DNA of 15,483 nt, from contig JACSRL010000400.1 in the NCBI GenBank assembly GCA_014879765.1, positions 1 to 15,483 of the forward strand. Direction: 5' to 3'. Below are positions 1 to 6,816 of this stretch, in pieces. The position numbers and the translations under genes are program-made. The DNA comes from Anaerolinea sp. Lineage in GTDB: Bacteria > Chloroflexota > Anaerolineae > JAAEKA01. The notes under the pieces are model-generated. The model was not told the DNA's origin. It was given only the letters and a program-made list of their open reading frames with translations, and searched no databases. Positions within the stretch are counted from its first letter, which is position 1. Every line of letters begins with the position of its first letter.

Positions 1-19
1 CTACGCTTGCAATGCGACA

Positions 20-36
20 CGTGAAGCCAATTCACG
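20..36. repeat. Short inverted repeat upstream of the flavoprotein gene
   Basis: Six-base arms CGTGAA and TTCACG (20-25 and 31-36) flank a 5-base spacer. It could be a small operator or chance. No convincing -35/-10 pair is visible in positions 1-206, and I see no gene there. The 5' end of this gap lies outside the window. Confidence 0.2.
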
Positions 37-206
37 CTACGAAGTCAAGCGCAAGTGCCCGGCGCCTGAGCAGTTACTTTGTACGATACTCATCGCCTAT
101 CCAGCGGACATGAAGCCGGGCGTTCTGGGCAAGGATGCACCAGGAAACCGTCGCCGCCGCAGCCTGTCTTCCTACGCTTGGTCGCCTGTGTCTGGAGGCA
201 TCCATC

Positions 207-1595
207 ATGGCTGACACGCATCCTTATCGACTGCAAGAGGGCGCCCGCGTGGCGGTGATCGGCGGCGGGCCGGCCGGCGCGTTCTTTGCCTGGTCTCTGC
301 TGGAGATGGCGGCCGAGGCCGGCCGCCGCCTCGCGGTGGACATCTACGAGCCGCGCGATTTCAACCAGATCGGCGCGCCGGGCTGCAACGGCTGCGCCGG
401 CATCGTCTCCGAAAGCCTGGTGCAACTGCTGGCTCAGGAGGGGATCGACCTGCCAACCAGCGTGGTGCAGCGGGAGATCGATTCCTACGTCATCCACATG
501 GACGCGGGCAGCGCGACCATCACGCCGCCGCGGCCTGGCACGCGCATCGCCGCGGTGCATCGCGGGGCCGGTCCGCGCGACCTGCGCCAGGCCACCTGGA
601 CCGGGCTGGATGCCCACGTGCTGGGGCTGGCCACGGCGCGCGGCGCCCGGCTGATCCCGCAGCGGGTCACCGACGTGGCTTGGGTGGAGGGGCGGCCCAC
701 GGTCAGCACCCGGGCCGACGAGGCCCAGCCCTACGAGCTGCTGGCGGTCACCACCGGCGTCAACAGCGCGGCCCTCAAGCTGTTCAGCGCGCTGGTCCCC
801 GGCTATCAGCCCCCGCAGACCAGCAAGACCTTTATCCGTGAGTATTTTCTGGGCGCGGCCACGGTGGACCAGATCCTGGGCAACGCGATCCAGGTCTTTC
901 TACTGGACATCCCGCGGCTGGACTTTGGCATGTTGATCCCCAAGGGGGAGTACATCACCCTCTGCCTGCTGGGGGAGGAGGTCGACAACGAGCTGTTGCA
1001 GGCCTTTCTGGCCGCGCCCGAGGTGCGGCGCTGCCTGCCGCCAGGCATGGCGCTGGAAAAGCCCTCCTGCCAGTGCGCGCCGCGCATCAACACCCTGGGC
1101 GCGACCCAGCCCTACGGCGACCGGGTGGTCTTCATCGGCGACAGCGCCTCGACGCGGCTGTTCAAGGATGGCATCGGCTCGGCCTATCGCACGGCGCGGG
1201 CGGCCGCGGCCGCGGCCCTGGAGCATGGCGTGGCCGCGGAGGACTTTCGCCGCCACTATCTGCCCGTCTGCCAGGCCATCGAGCTGGACAACCAGGCGGG
1301 GCGGCTGATCTTTGCCGCGGTCAGCCAGATGCGCGCCCGGCGCTTTGCCCGCAACGTGGTGATGCAGATGATCCTGGACGAGCAGGGGCAGCCTGGCCCG
1401 CTGCGGCGCATGAGCGCGGTGCAGTGGGACATGTACACCGGCAGCGGCTCCTACCGGCAGATCCTGCTGCGCCTGCTGCACCCGGCGCTGCTGTGGGGCG
1501 CGGCCAAAGGGGTGTGGGCCGCGCTGGCCGCGCGACGCCGTCTTCCAGCCGATCCGGCTCCGGGTGCGGCGCGGCAGCCGTCGCTGTCGCCGTGA
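207..1595 (+). CDS. FAD-dependent oxidoreductase, geranylgeranyl-reductase-like
   Basis: This is a 462-aa flavoprotein of the GR2/geranylgeranyl-reductase-like superfamily; the substrate is not recognisable. The N-terminus has a Rossmann FAD-binding motif GGGPAG (residues 19-24) with the acidic ribose-binding Glu at about 48 (VDIYEP). A Cys-rich segment GCNGCAGIVSE follows (Cys60, Cys63). Cys63 sits where geranylgeranyl reductases carry their conserved CxGG Cys. The second FAD motif, GDRVVFIGDSAS, lies near residues 303-315. A CxC pair (Cys288, Cys290) precedes it. The C-terminus holds a hydrophobic or amphipathic stretch followed by ARRR, suggesting peripheral membrane contact. The ATG at 207 is chosen because GGAGG lies at 194-198. 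An in-frame ATG at 135 would add 24 residues before the FAD fold and has no good ribosome site. The flanking genes do not suggest a pathway. The flavoprotein assignment is firm and the reaction is open. Confidence 0.85.
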   Translation: MADTHPYRLQEGARVAVIGGGPAGAFFAWSLLEMAAEAGRRLAVDIYEPRDFNQIGAPGCNGCAGIVSESLVQLLAQEGIDLPTSVVQREIDSYVIHMDAGSATITPPRPGTRIAAVHRGAGPRDLRQATWTGLDAHVLGLATARGARLIPQRVTDVAWVEGRPTVSTRADEAQPYELLAVTTGVNSAALKLFSALVPGYQPPQTSKTFIREYFLGAATVDQILGNAIQVFLLDIPRLDFGMLIPKGEYITLCLLGEEVDNELLQAFLAAPEVRRCLPPGMALEKPSCQCAPRINTLGATQPYGDRVVFIGDSASTRLFKDGIGSAYRTARAAAAAALEHGVAAEDFRRHYLPVCQAIELDNQAGRLIFAAVSQMRARRFARNVVMQMILDEQGQPGPLRRMSAVQWDMYTGSGSYRQILLRLLHPALLWGAAKGVWAALAARRRLPADPAPGAARQPSLSP

Positions 1596-1610
1596 ACGCG
1601 CAAGCCACCG

Positions 1611-1660
1611 CGTAGTTGCGACTTTAGTCGCTCTGGAGGACGACTGAAGTCGTCACTACG
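1611..1660. repeat. REP-like double palindrome
   Basis: Two compact palindromes, GCGACT-TT-AGTCGC (1618-1631) and ACGACT-GA-AGTCGT (1640-1653), are enclosed by outer arms CGTAGT (1611-1616) and ACTACG (1655-1660). The element can fold as two small hairpins or as one long imperfect stem. It lies just after the flavoprotein stop. The architecture is that of an intergenic REP/BIME-type repeat. It is not followed by a T-tract, so a simple intrinsic terminator is less likely. That it is dispersed in the genome is inference. Confidence 0.65.
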
Positions 1661-1676
1661 GCGCGTGGGGCGCCTG

Positions 1677-1707
1677 TTGGGTGGTTGTCATTGCCGGGGT
1701 GTATAAT
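1677..1707 (+). promoter_or_regulatory. Candidate promoter of the M14 peptidase gene
   Basis: A perfect TATAAT lies at 1702-1707, 40 bp before the chosen ATG. The -35 is poor: TTGGGT at 1677-1682 gives a long 19-bp spacer, and TTGTCA at 1685-1690 is too close. A start near 1714 would give a leader of about 34 nt and supports translation from 1748, not 1685. Confidence 0.45.
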
Positions 1708-1747
1708 GGGGCGGTTTGTTTGTACCATCCCCGCAGAAGAGGATCCC

Positions 1748-3433
1748 ATGCCCGACATACACTTCGACCGCTATTACCGCTACGACGACCTGACCCGGCT
1801 GCTGCACACCTATGCCGCCGAATATCCGCAGTTGGTGCAGGTGGAGAGCATCGGCCAGAGCCATGAGGGCCGCGACATCTGGCTGGCCACGGTGACCGCG
1901 ACGGCCACCGGCCCGGCCGACGAGAAGCCGGCGCTCTGGATCGACGGCAACATCCACGCCAGCGAGGTCTCCCCGGCCAGCGCCTGCCTCTATTTCATCG
2001 ACTGGCTGACCAAAGGCTACGGCCAGGACATAGCCATCACCGACGTGCTGGACAGCCGCGCTTTTTACATCTGCCCGCGCATCAACCCCGATGGGGCCGA
2101 ATGGGCGCTGGCCGACCGGCCCAAGATCATCCGCTCCAGCACGCGGCCCTACCCCTACGACGAAGAGCCCATCGACGGCCTGGCGCAGGAGGATATGGAC
2201 GGCGATGGCCGCATCTTGTTCATGCGCATCCCCGACCCCAACGGCGGTTGGAAGGTATCGTCCGACGAGCCGCGGCTGCTGGTGCGCCGTGAGCCGGACG
2301 AAAGCGGCGGCCAGTACTACCGCGTGCTGCCCGAAGGGCGCATCGAGAACTACGACGGCGTCACCATCCAGATGCAGCGTCCCAAGGAGGGGCTGGACCT
2401 CAACCGCAACTTCCCCATGGAGTGGCGCACCGAGGGGGAGCAGCCGGGCGCAGGGCCTTTCCCCGCCTCGGAGCCAGAGGTGCGCGCCGTGGTACACTTC
2501 ATCGCCGCGCACCCCAACATCACCGGCGGCGTGGCCTTCCACACCTTCGGCGGCGTGTTGCTGCGCCCCTTCAGCACCCATCCCGACGACGACATGCCGG
2601 CCGAGGACCTGTGGGCCTTCCAGAAAATCGGCGCGAAGGGCAAGGCGCTCACCGGCTACCCCGCGGTCTCGGTCTACCATGAGTTCCGCTACCACCCCAA
2701 GGAGGTGATCACCGGCGTGCTGGACGACTGGCTCTACGACCACGTGGGGGTCTTCTCGTGGACGGTGGAGATCTGGAGCCCGCAGCGCCAGGCCGGCATC
2801 AGCGAATACAAGTTCATCGACTGGTTCCGCGAGCATCCCTTCGCGGACGATCTGAAGCTGTTGGCCTGGAGCGACGAAAAGCTGGACGGCCAGGGCTACG
2901 TAGACTGGTACCCCTTCGAGCATCCGCAGTTGGGGTCGGTGGAGCTGGGCGGCTGGGACGGGCAGTTGGTCTTCCGCAACCCGCCGCCGCAGCACCTGGA
3001 GGCGGAGCTGGCTCTCTTCCCCCGCTGGCTGCTCTGGCATTTGGCCATCTCCCCGCGGCTGGAGCTGCTGGAGGCCAGCGCCATGCCGCTGGGCGACGGC
3101 GCGCACCGGGTGCGGCTGGTGGTACACAACAGCGGCTGGCTGCCGAGCTACGTCACCAAAAAGGCCATGCAGCGCAAAGTTGTGCGTGGCGTGGTGGCCG
3201 AAATCGAGCTGCCGGAGGGGGCCGCGCTGGCCACCGGAAAGGCGCGCGAGGAGCTGGGCCAGTTGGAGGGCCGCGCCTACCAGGCGTCCGCGCCGATGGG
3301 CTGGACGGCCGACGCCACCGACGACCGGCTCAAGGTGGAGTGGGTGGTGGTCGCGCCGGAGGGGGGCATGGTCAAGCTGCTGGCCCGCCACCCGCGGGCC
3401 GGCATGGTGCGCGCCGCGGTGACGCTGGTCTAA
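1748..3433 (+). CDS. M14-family zinc carboxypeptidase
   Basis: This is a 561-aa metallopeptidase of family M14 (carboxypeptidase A-like), which removes C-terminal residues from peptides or hydrolyses related amide bonds. The family landmarks are in order. Zinc ligands are in HASE (His70, Glu73) and FHTFGG (His265). INPDG precedes the substrate-binding Arg in DLNRNF (Arg220). The catalytic Glu is in WTVEIW (Glu341). About 190 residues follow the catalytic core and look beta-rich, as in accessory sandwich domains. No signal peptide is seen from either candidate start, so a cytoplasmic enzyme is likely. The ATG at 1748 is preferred because AGAAGAGGA (1735-1743) precedes it and TATAAT lies upstream. 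An in-frame start at 1685 would begin upstream of that promoter. The gene converges on the regulator with only 23 bp between stops and no visible terminator. Family is firm; substrate unknown. Confidence 0.92.
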   Translation: MPDIHFDRYYRYDDLTRLLHTYAAEYPQLVQVESIGQSHEGRDIWLATVTATATGPADEKPALWIDGNIHASEVSPASACLYFIDWLTKGYGQDIAITDVLDSRAFYICPRINPDGAEWALADRPKIIRSSTRPYPYDEEPIDGLAQEDMDGDGRILFMRIPDPNGGWKVSSDEPRLLVRREPDESGGQYYRVLPEGRIENYDGVTIQMQRPKEGLDLNRNFPMEWRTEGEQPGAGPFPASEPEVRAVVHFIAAHPNITGGVAFHTFGGVLLRPFSTHPDDDMPAEDLWAFQKIGAKGKALTGYPAVSVYHEFRYHPKEVITGVLDDWLYDHVGVFSWTVEIWSPQRQAGISEYKFIDWFREHPFADDLKLLAWSDEKLDGQGYVDWYPFEHPQLGSVELGGWDGQLVFRNPPPQHLEAELALFPRWLLWHLAISPRLELLEASAMPLGDGAHRVRLVVHNSGWLPSYVTKKAMQRKVVRGVVAEIELPEGAALATGKAREELGQLEGRAYQASAPMGWTADATDDRLKVEWVVVAPEGGMVKLLARHPRAGMVRAAVTLV

Positions 3434-3456
3434 GCTTCTCCACCCATAAACGCCGC

Positions 3457-6429
3457 TCACAGCGCAGCGGCCATCAGCTCATCCAGCGTCAGCCCCAGGC
3501 CGCGCGTGTCCGCGGCCTGCACCGCGCGCGGGCTCAGCCCGGCGACCACCTGCGGCCGCAGCCTTTCGATGCCCTGCAGCGTCTCCTGTTCGACCTGGGG
3601 GTGATGGCTGATCATAGCCAGCCAGGCCAACGCGTCCTCGCGGCGGCCGTCACGCGCGGCCTGCCCGGCCAGCCACACGGCCGCGTCCAGGGCGATGAAG
3701 TCGGATCCGATGGCGCGCGCCTCGACGATGGCCTGGCGCAGGTAGTAGTGGGCCTCCCGTTCGTGGCCCAGATGGAAATGGGCGGTGCCCACGTTGTCCA
3801 GCGCGATGGCCAGGCCGTAGCGGTAGCCGGTGTTGCGGTGGATCTCCAGCCCCTGCTGAAAGAGCTTGAGCGCGGCCTCGTGCTGCTCCTCGCGCAGCAG
3901 GATCGTCCCCAGGTTGCCCAGCGCGCCGGCCAGGTTGCGCGGCTGGTTGATGCGGCGGGAGATCTCGATGGCCTCGGCCAGCAGCGGCTTTTCCTCGGCG
4001 TAGCGCCCCTGGTTGTAGAGCGCCACCGCCAGGTTGATCAGCGTCGACGACAGCCCCGGCTCGTCGTCCAGGGTGCGGCGCAGCGCCAGGCTCTCCCGCA
4101 ACAGCCCCTCGGCCTCCCCCGGCCGGCCCAGCGTGGTCACGACGGTGGCCAGGTTGCTCAGCGCGGTGGCGATCTGGCGGCGGTCGCCCAGCTCGCGCGC
4201 GGCCGCCAGGTAGGCGCGGAAATGCTGCTCTGCCTGCTCCGGCTGGCTGAAAAAGCCGTAGCTTCGCCCCAGCTTGTTCTGGCAGGCCATGGCTTGCTCC
4301 TGGTCGCCGGCCCGTTGGAAATAGGCCAGGCAGGAGGCCAGCAGGGGGATGGCCTCGGCGGAGCGGCCCGTGGTGCTCAGGAAGGAGGCGCGGATGGCCA
4401 GGAGCCGCGCCAGCAGGTGGCCGCGGCGGTCGGTCGGCAGCTCATCGGCGTCGGCCGGCGCGTCGTAGGTCGCCAGCGCCTGCTGGACCAGCGCCAGCCC
4501 TTCGCTGTAGCGCCCCTGCACCTCCAGATAGCGATCCAGCAGCGGGGCCATGGCGGCCAGCGCCGCGGTCTCCTGCTGCGGGCAGCTCCACAGCCAGGCC
4601 GCGCGCACATTTTCCAGCTCGTCGGCCAGCAGGGCGAAAGCCTGCCGTTGATCCATCTGCGCGCAGGCCGCGGCCCACTCCGCGAAATACGCGGCGTGTA
4701 CCTGCTGTGCCCCACCGGCCGCGTCCAGCTTCTCCGCCGCGAACTGGCGCAGCACCTCGTGCAGTTGAAAGCGTTCGCCGTGGCGCTGCACCAGCGACCG
4801 GTCCACCAGCGGCGCGGGCGGCCCCGCGACCCGGCCGGCCGCGTCCGCGCTGAAGCCGCCGCGGAAGACCGAAAGCGCGGCCAGGGTGCGCTGCTCGGCC
4901 GGCGCCAGGCGCGCCCATGACGACTCGAAGACGGCCCGCAGGCTGCGCTGGCGCGCGGGGATGTCCCGCCGCGTGGAGGCCAGCACGTCCAGCCCCTGGC
5001 GGATGTCCGCGGCGATGGCCGCACAGCTCAGGGTGCGCGTGCGGGCCGCGGCGATCTCGATGGCCAGCGGCAGGCCCCCCACCAACTGGCAGATCTCAGC
5101 CACGGCCGCCAGCTCCGGCTGGTCGAATGCAACATCGCCGTGGGCGCGCTGGGCGCACTGCACGAAGAGCTGCGCGGCCGCGGACGGTGCATCGGTCGCA
5201 ATCGACATGGCCAGGCCGCCCACCTCGACCACCCACTCCCCCTCGATGTCCAGCCGCTCGCGCGAGGTGACCAACAGCTTGACCTCCGGCGCGGACTGGA
5301 GGATCTCCGTCAGCAGCGGGCTGGCGTCCAGCAGGTGCTCGAAGCTGTCCAGCACCAGCAGCAGCTCTTTCTGGCGCAGGTAGTTCAGCAGTTGTTTGCG
5401 GTGGTCCCCCTTGGTGAAGGGAAAGTCGAACAGATTGCCCAGCGCCGGGATCAGCCCCACGGCTTCGACGTCGGCCAGCGCGGCCAGCCAGGCGCCGTTG
5501 ATGAACATGTCGCTGCCCGTGCGCGCCAGCTCCTGGGCCAGGCGCGTTTTGCCGGCCCCTCCCAGGCCGGTCAGGGTGATCAGGCGGCAGTGCGGGCCGG
5601 CCAGGCGGCGGCGCAGATCGGCCAGCTCCCGTTCCCGCCCCACCAGGGGCGCGACGGACGCGGGGATGTTGTGGCGCCGCGCCTGCCGTGCGGCGCGGAT
5701 CCGTTCGTAGAGCGCGCTGGTCTCCAGCGCCGGTTGCACCCCCAGCTCCTTCTCCAGCATCTTGCGACAGGTATCGTATTGCGTCAGGGCCGCGCTCCAG
5801 CGACCCTGGCGCGCGTGCAGCAGCATCAACTGGCGGTGCGTCTCCTCGCGCCAGGGGTCCAGGGCCAACAGCCGGCCGGCCGCCTCGGCCGCGTCGGGGT
5901 AGTCGCCGCTCTCCAGCAGCAGCAGTGTCAGGGTGTCCAGGCCGTTCAGCGCCAGATCGCGCAGCCGCACCCGCTCCACCAGCGCCCAATCCTCGAAGTC
6001 GGGCGCATCGCGCACGTAGAAGCCCTCCAGAAAGTCGCCGCGATAGAGCGCCAGCGCCTGGCGCAGCAGGCCCGCGCGCTGGCTGGCCGGCTGGCCGCTG
6101 CTGAGACGCAGCAGGTCGGCAAAGGCTGTCGTGTCCAGAAAATGGGGCGCAGCGCGGTTGAAGGCCACCGTGTCGCGGGTGATCAGCAGCCAGGGGTCGA
6201 AGAGCTTGCGCAGGTTGCTCAGCACCTGGCGCAGGTTGTTGGCCGCGGCCGCGTCGGGCATCTCCCCCCACAGCAGGCCGGCCAGCGCCTCGCGCTGATG
6301 CGGCCGGCCGCTGACGGCCAGATAGGCCAGCAGGGCCGGCGCTTTGCTGGACATAAAGTTGGCGACCGGCGCGCCGTCTTGCCTGATTTGCAGGCCGCCC
6401 AACAAAATGATCTCCAGATTCGCGGCCAT
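3457..6429 (-). CDS. SARP-like regulator: BTAD, NB-ARC ATPase and TPR
   Basis: This is a 990-aa signal-transducing transcription regulator of the AfsR/SARP type. Domains in order are: winged-helix DNA-binding region (about 5-90); bacterial transcriptional activator domain (about 100-250, with LYRGDFLEGFYV and an ELGVQP ending); NB-ARC ATPase with Walker A GLGGAGKT (about 286-294), Walker B LLLVLDSFEH (about 356-366) and GLPLAIEIA (about 450-458); and a tetratricopeptide array (about 700-910) typical of ligand or protein sensing. Such proteins usually switch on neighbouring genes after nucleotide-dependent activation. An upstream in-frame TTG at 6441 is possible, but its bases form part of a Shine-Dalgarno GGAG six bases before the ATG at 6429, so I use 6429. 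The gene is divergent from the giant beta-helix gene and separated by a repeat-rich control region, making that gene a plausible target (inference). Regulators of this type are numerous in Chloroflexota. Confidence 0.9.
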   Translation of the reverse strand: MAANLEIILLGGLQIRQDGAPVANFMSSKAPALLAYLAVSGRPHQREALAGLLWGEMPDAAAANNLRQVLSNLRKLFDPWLLITRDTVAFNRAAPHFLDTTAFADLLRLSSGQPASQRAGLLRQALALYRGDFLEGFYVRDAPDFEDWALVERVRLRDLALNGLDTLTLLLLESGDYPDAAEAAGRLLALDPWREETHRQLMLLHARQGRWSAALTQYDTCRKMLEKELGVQPALETSALYERIRAARQARRHNIPASVAPLVGRERELADLRRRLAGPHCRLITLTGLGGAGKTRLAQELARTGSDMFINGAWLAALADVEAVGLIPALGNLFDFPFTKGDHRKQLLNYLRQKELLLVLDSFEHLLDASPLLTEILQSAPEVKLLVTSRERLDIEGEWVVEVGGLAMSIATDAPSAAAQLFVQCAQRAHGDVAFDQPELAAVAEICQLVGGLPLAIEIAAARTRTLSCAAIAADIRQGLDVLASTRRDIPARQRSLRAVFESSWARLAPAEQRTLAALSVFRGGFSADAAGRVAGPPAPLVDRSLVQRHGERFQLHEVLRQFAAEKLDAAGGAQQVHAAYFAEWAAACAQMDQRQAFALLADELENVRAAWLWSCPQQETAALAAMAPLLDRYLEVQGRYSEGLALVQQALATYDAPADADELPTDRRGHLLARLLAIRASFLSTTGRSAEAIPLLASCLAYFQRAGDQEQAMACQNKLGRSYGFFSQPEQAEQHFRAYLAAARELGDRRQIATALSNLATVVTTLGRPGEAEGLLRESLALRRTLDDEPGLSSTLINLAVALYNQGRYAEEKPLLAEAIEISRRINQPRNLAGALGNLGTILLREEQHEAALKLFQQGLEIHRNTGYRYGLAIALDNVGTAHFHLGHEREAHYYLRQAIVEARAIGSDFIALDAAVWLAGQAARDGRREDALAWLAMISHHPQVEQETLQGIERLRPQVVAGLSPRAVQAADTRGLGLTLDELMAAAL

Positions 6430-6435
6430 ATCCGA

Positions 6436-6441
6436 CTCCAA
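6436..6441 (-). promoter_or_regulatory. Ribosome binding site deciding the regulator start
   Basis: On the minus strand TTGGAG lies six bases before the ATG at 6429. Its GGAG core is a good Shine-Dalgarno sequence. The TTG would otherwise be read as a start codon four residues upstream. Confidence 0.6.
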
Positions 6442-6448
6442 CGAATGC

Positions 6449-6569
6449 TTTCGGGCAACTGCTCAGGCTTGGCATTAGAAACCGGGTTTTTGTCTCGCAG
6501 ACGAAACCCATGGACGCACGAGAAAAACCCGGTTTCTGAACGACTGGCTGAACAGTTACCTTTCCGAAA
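6449..6569. repeat. Large nested inverted repeat (MITE/REP-like)
   Basis: The inner arms are a perfect 15-bp match, AGAAACCGGGTTTTT (6477-6491) against its complement at 6523-6537. The stem extends inward by CTCG/CGAG across a 2-nt bulge. Outside these, AACTGCTCAG (6457-6466) pairs with CTGAACAGTT (6548-6557) with one mismatch, and TTTCGG (6449-6454) faces CCGAAA (6564-6569). The whole element is about 121 bp, has no coding content and begins 20 bp upstream of the regulator start. It looks like a non-autonomous, dispersed palindromic element. The rest of the 387-bp gap holds the candidate promoters and the hairpin listed separately. Confidence 0.75.
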
Positions 6570-6607
6570 TGATCGGGGCGGTTGCGGGAACAACCCTGGC
6601 GGCAGCA

Positions 6608-6616
6608 AGTATAACA
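6608..6616 (-). promoter_or_regulatory. Candidate extended -10 promoter of the SARP-like regulator
   Basis: On the minus strand the sequence reads TGTTATACT, a TGn extended -10 with a 5/6 TATAAT match. The -35 is weak (TTGCGC with a 16-bp spacer), which is acceptable with an extended -10. Transcription would start near 6601 and give a leader of about 170 nt that includes the complete inverted repeat at 6449-6569. Confidence 0.4.
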
Positions 6617-6667
6617 CAACTGCGGTCAGGCGCAAGCAGAAATGGCGCAACGGTCTTGGCAATCCGG

Positions 6668-6703
6668 CAGAGTTGCCAACTTTTCGGAAAGTTGGCAACT
6701 CTG
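6668..6703. repeat. Near-perfect hairpin with a CTTTTCGGAAAG apex, upstream of the giant gene
   Basis: A 16-bp perfect stem (left arm 6668-6683, right arm 6688-6703) has a TCGG loop. The stem core is GTTGCCAACTTT against AAAGTTGGCAAC. No T-tract follows in either direction, so it is not a typical intrinsic terminator. It shares its design with the hairpin at 12860-12894. Confidence 0.8.
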
Positions 6704-6731
6704 TCAGATTCGCCGCGCGCTGCGTCTCCAG

Positions 6732-6763
6732 CAAATGATCTCCAAATGATCGACGTGTATGCT
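6732..6763 (+). promoter_or_regulatory. Phased direct repeats and -10 before the giant gene
   Basis: CAAATGATC occurs at 6732-6740 and again at 6743-6751, an exact 11-bp period. ATCGACG occurs at 6749-6755 and 6771-6777, 22 bp apart and so in phase. A modest -10 (TATGCT, 6758-6763) starts 6 bp after the second repeat. SARP-family regulators are known to bind short direct repeats at 11-bp (or 22-bp) spacing just upstream of the -10, so this is a candidate operator for the divergent regulator. The family knowledge is established; its application here is inference. Confidence 0.4.
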
Positions 6764-6803
6764 GAGGTCAATCGACGATGTTCTCGTTTCAGCAGCCCCG
6801 TCC

Positions 6804-6811
6804 AAAGGAGA
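6804..6811 (+). promoter_or_regulatory. Ribosome binding site deciding the giant gene start
   Basis: AAAGGAGA lies a few bases before the ATG at 6817. An in-frame ATG at 6778 has no comparable site and would add 13 residues ahead of an already long signal-peptide n-region. Confidence 0.7.
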
Positions 6812-6816
6812 TCAGA

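Noticed and set aside
3434..3456. Terminator between the convergent peptidase and regulator genes.
   Set aside because: The 23-bp gap shows no inverted repeat or T-tract. Transcripts may overlap or end by another route.
1688..3460. Long open frame on the minus strand opposite the M14 peptidase (590 codons).
   Set aside because: It is a GC-rich antisense shadow with low-complexity His/Ala/Arg/Gln composition and no domain. The plus frame has every M14 catalytic motif.
2758..4920. Plus-strand open frame of 720 codons spanning the peptidase 3' end and the regulator.
   Set aside because: It crosses two well-supported genes in another frame and strand and has no recognisable domain.
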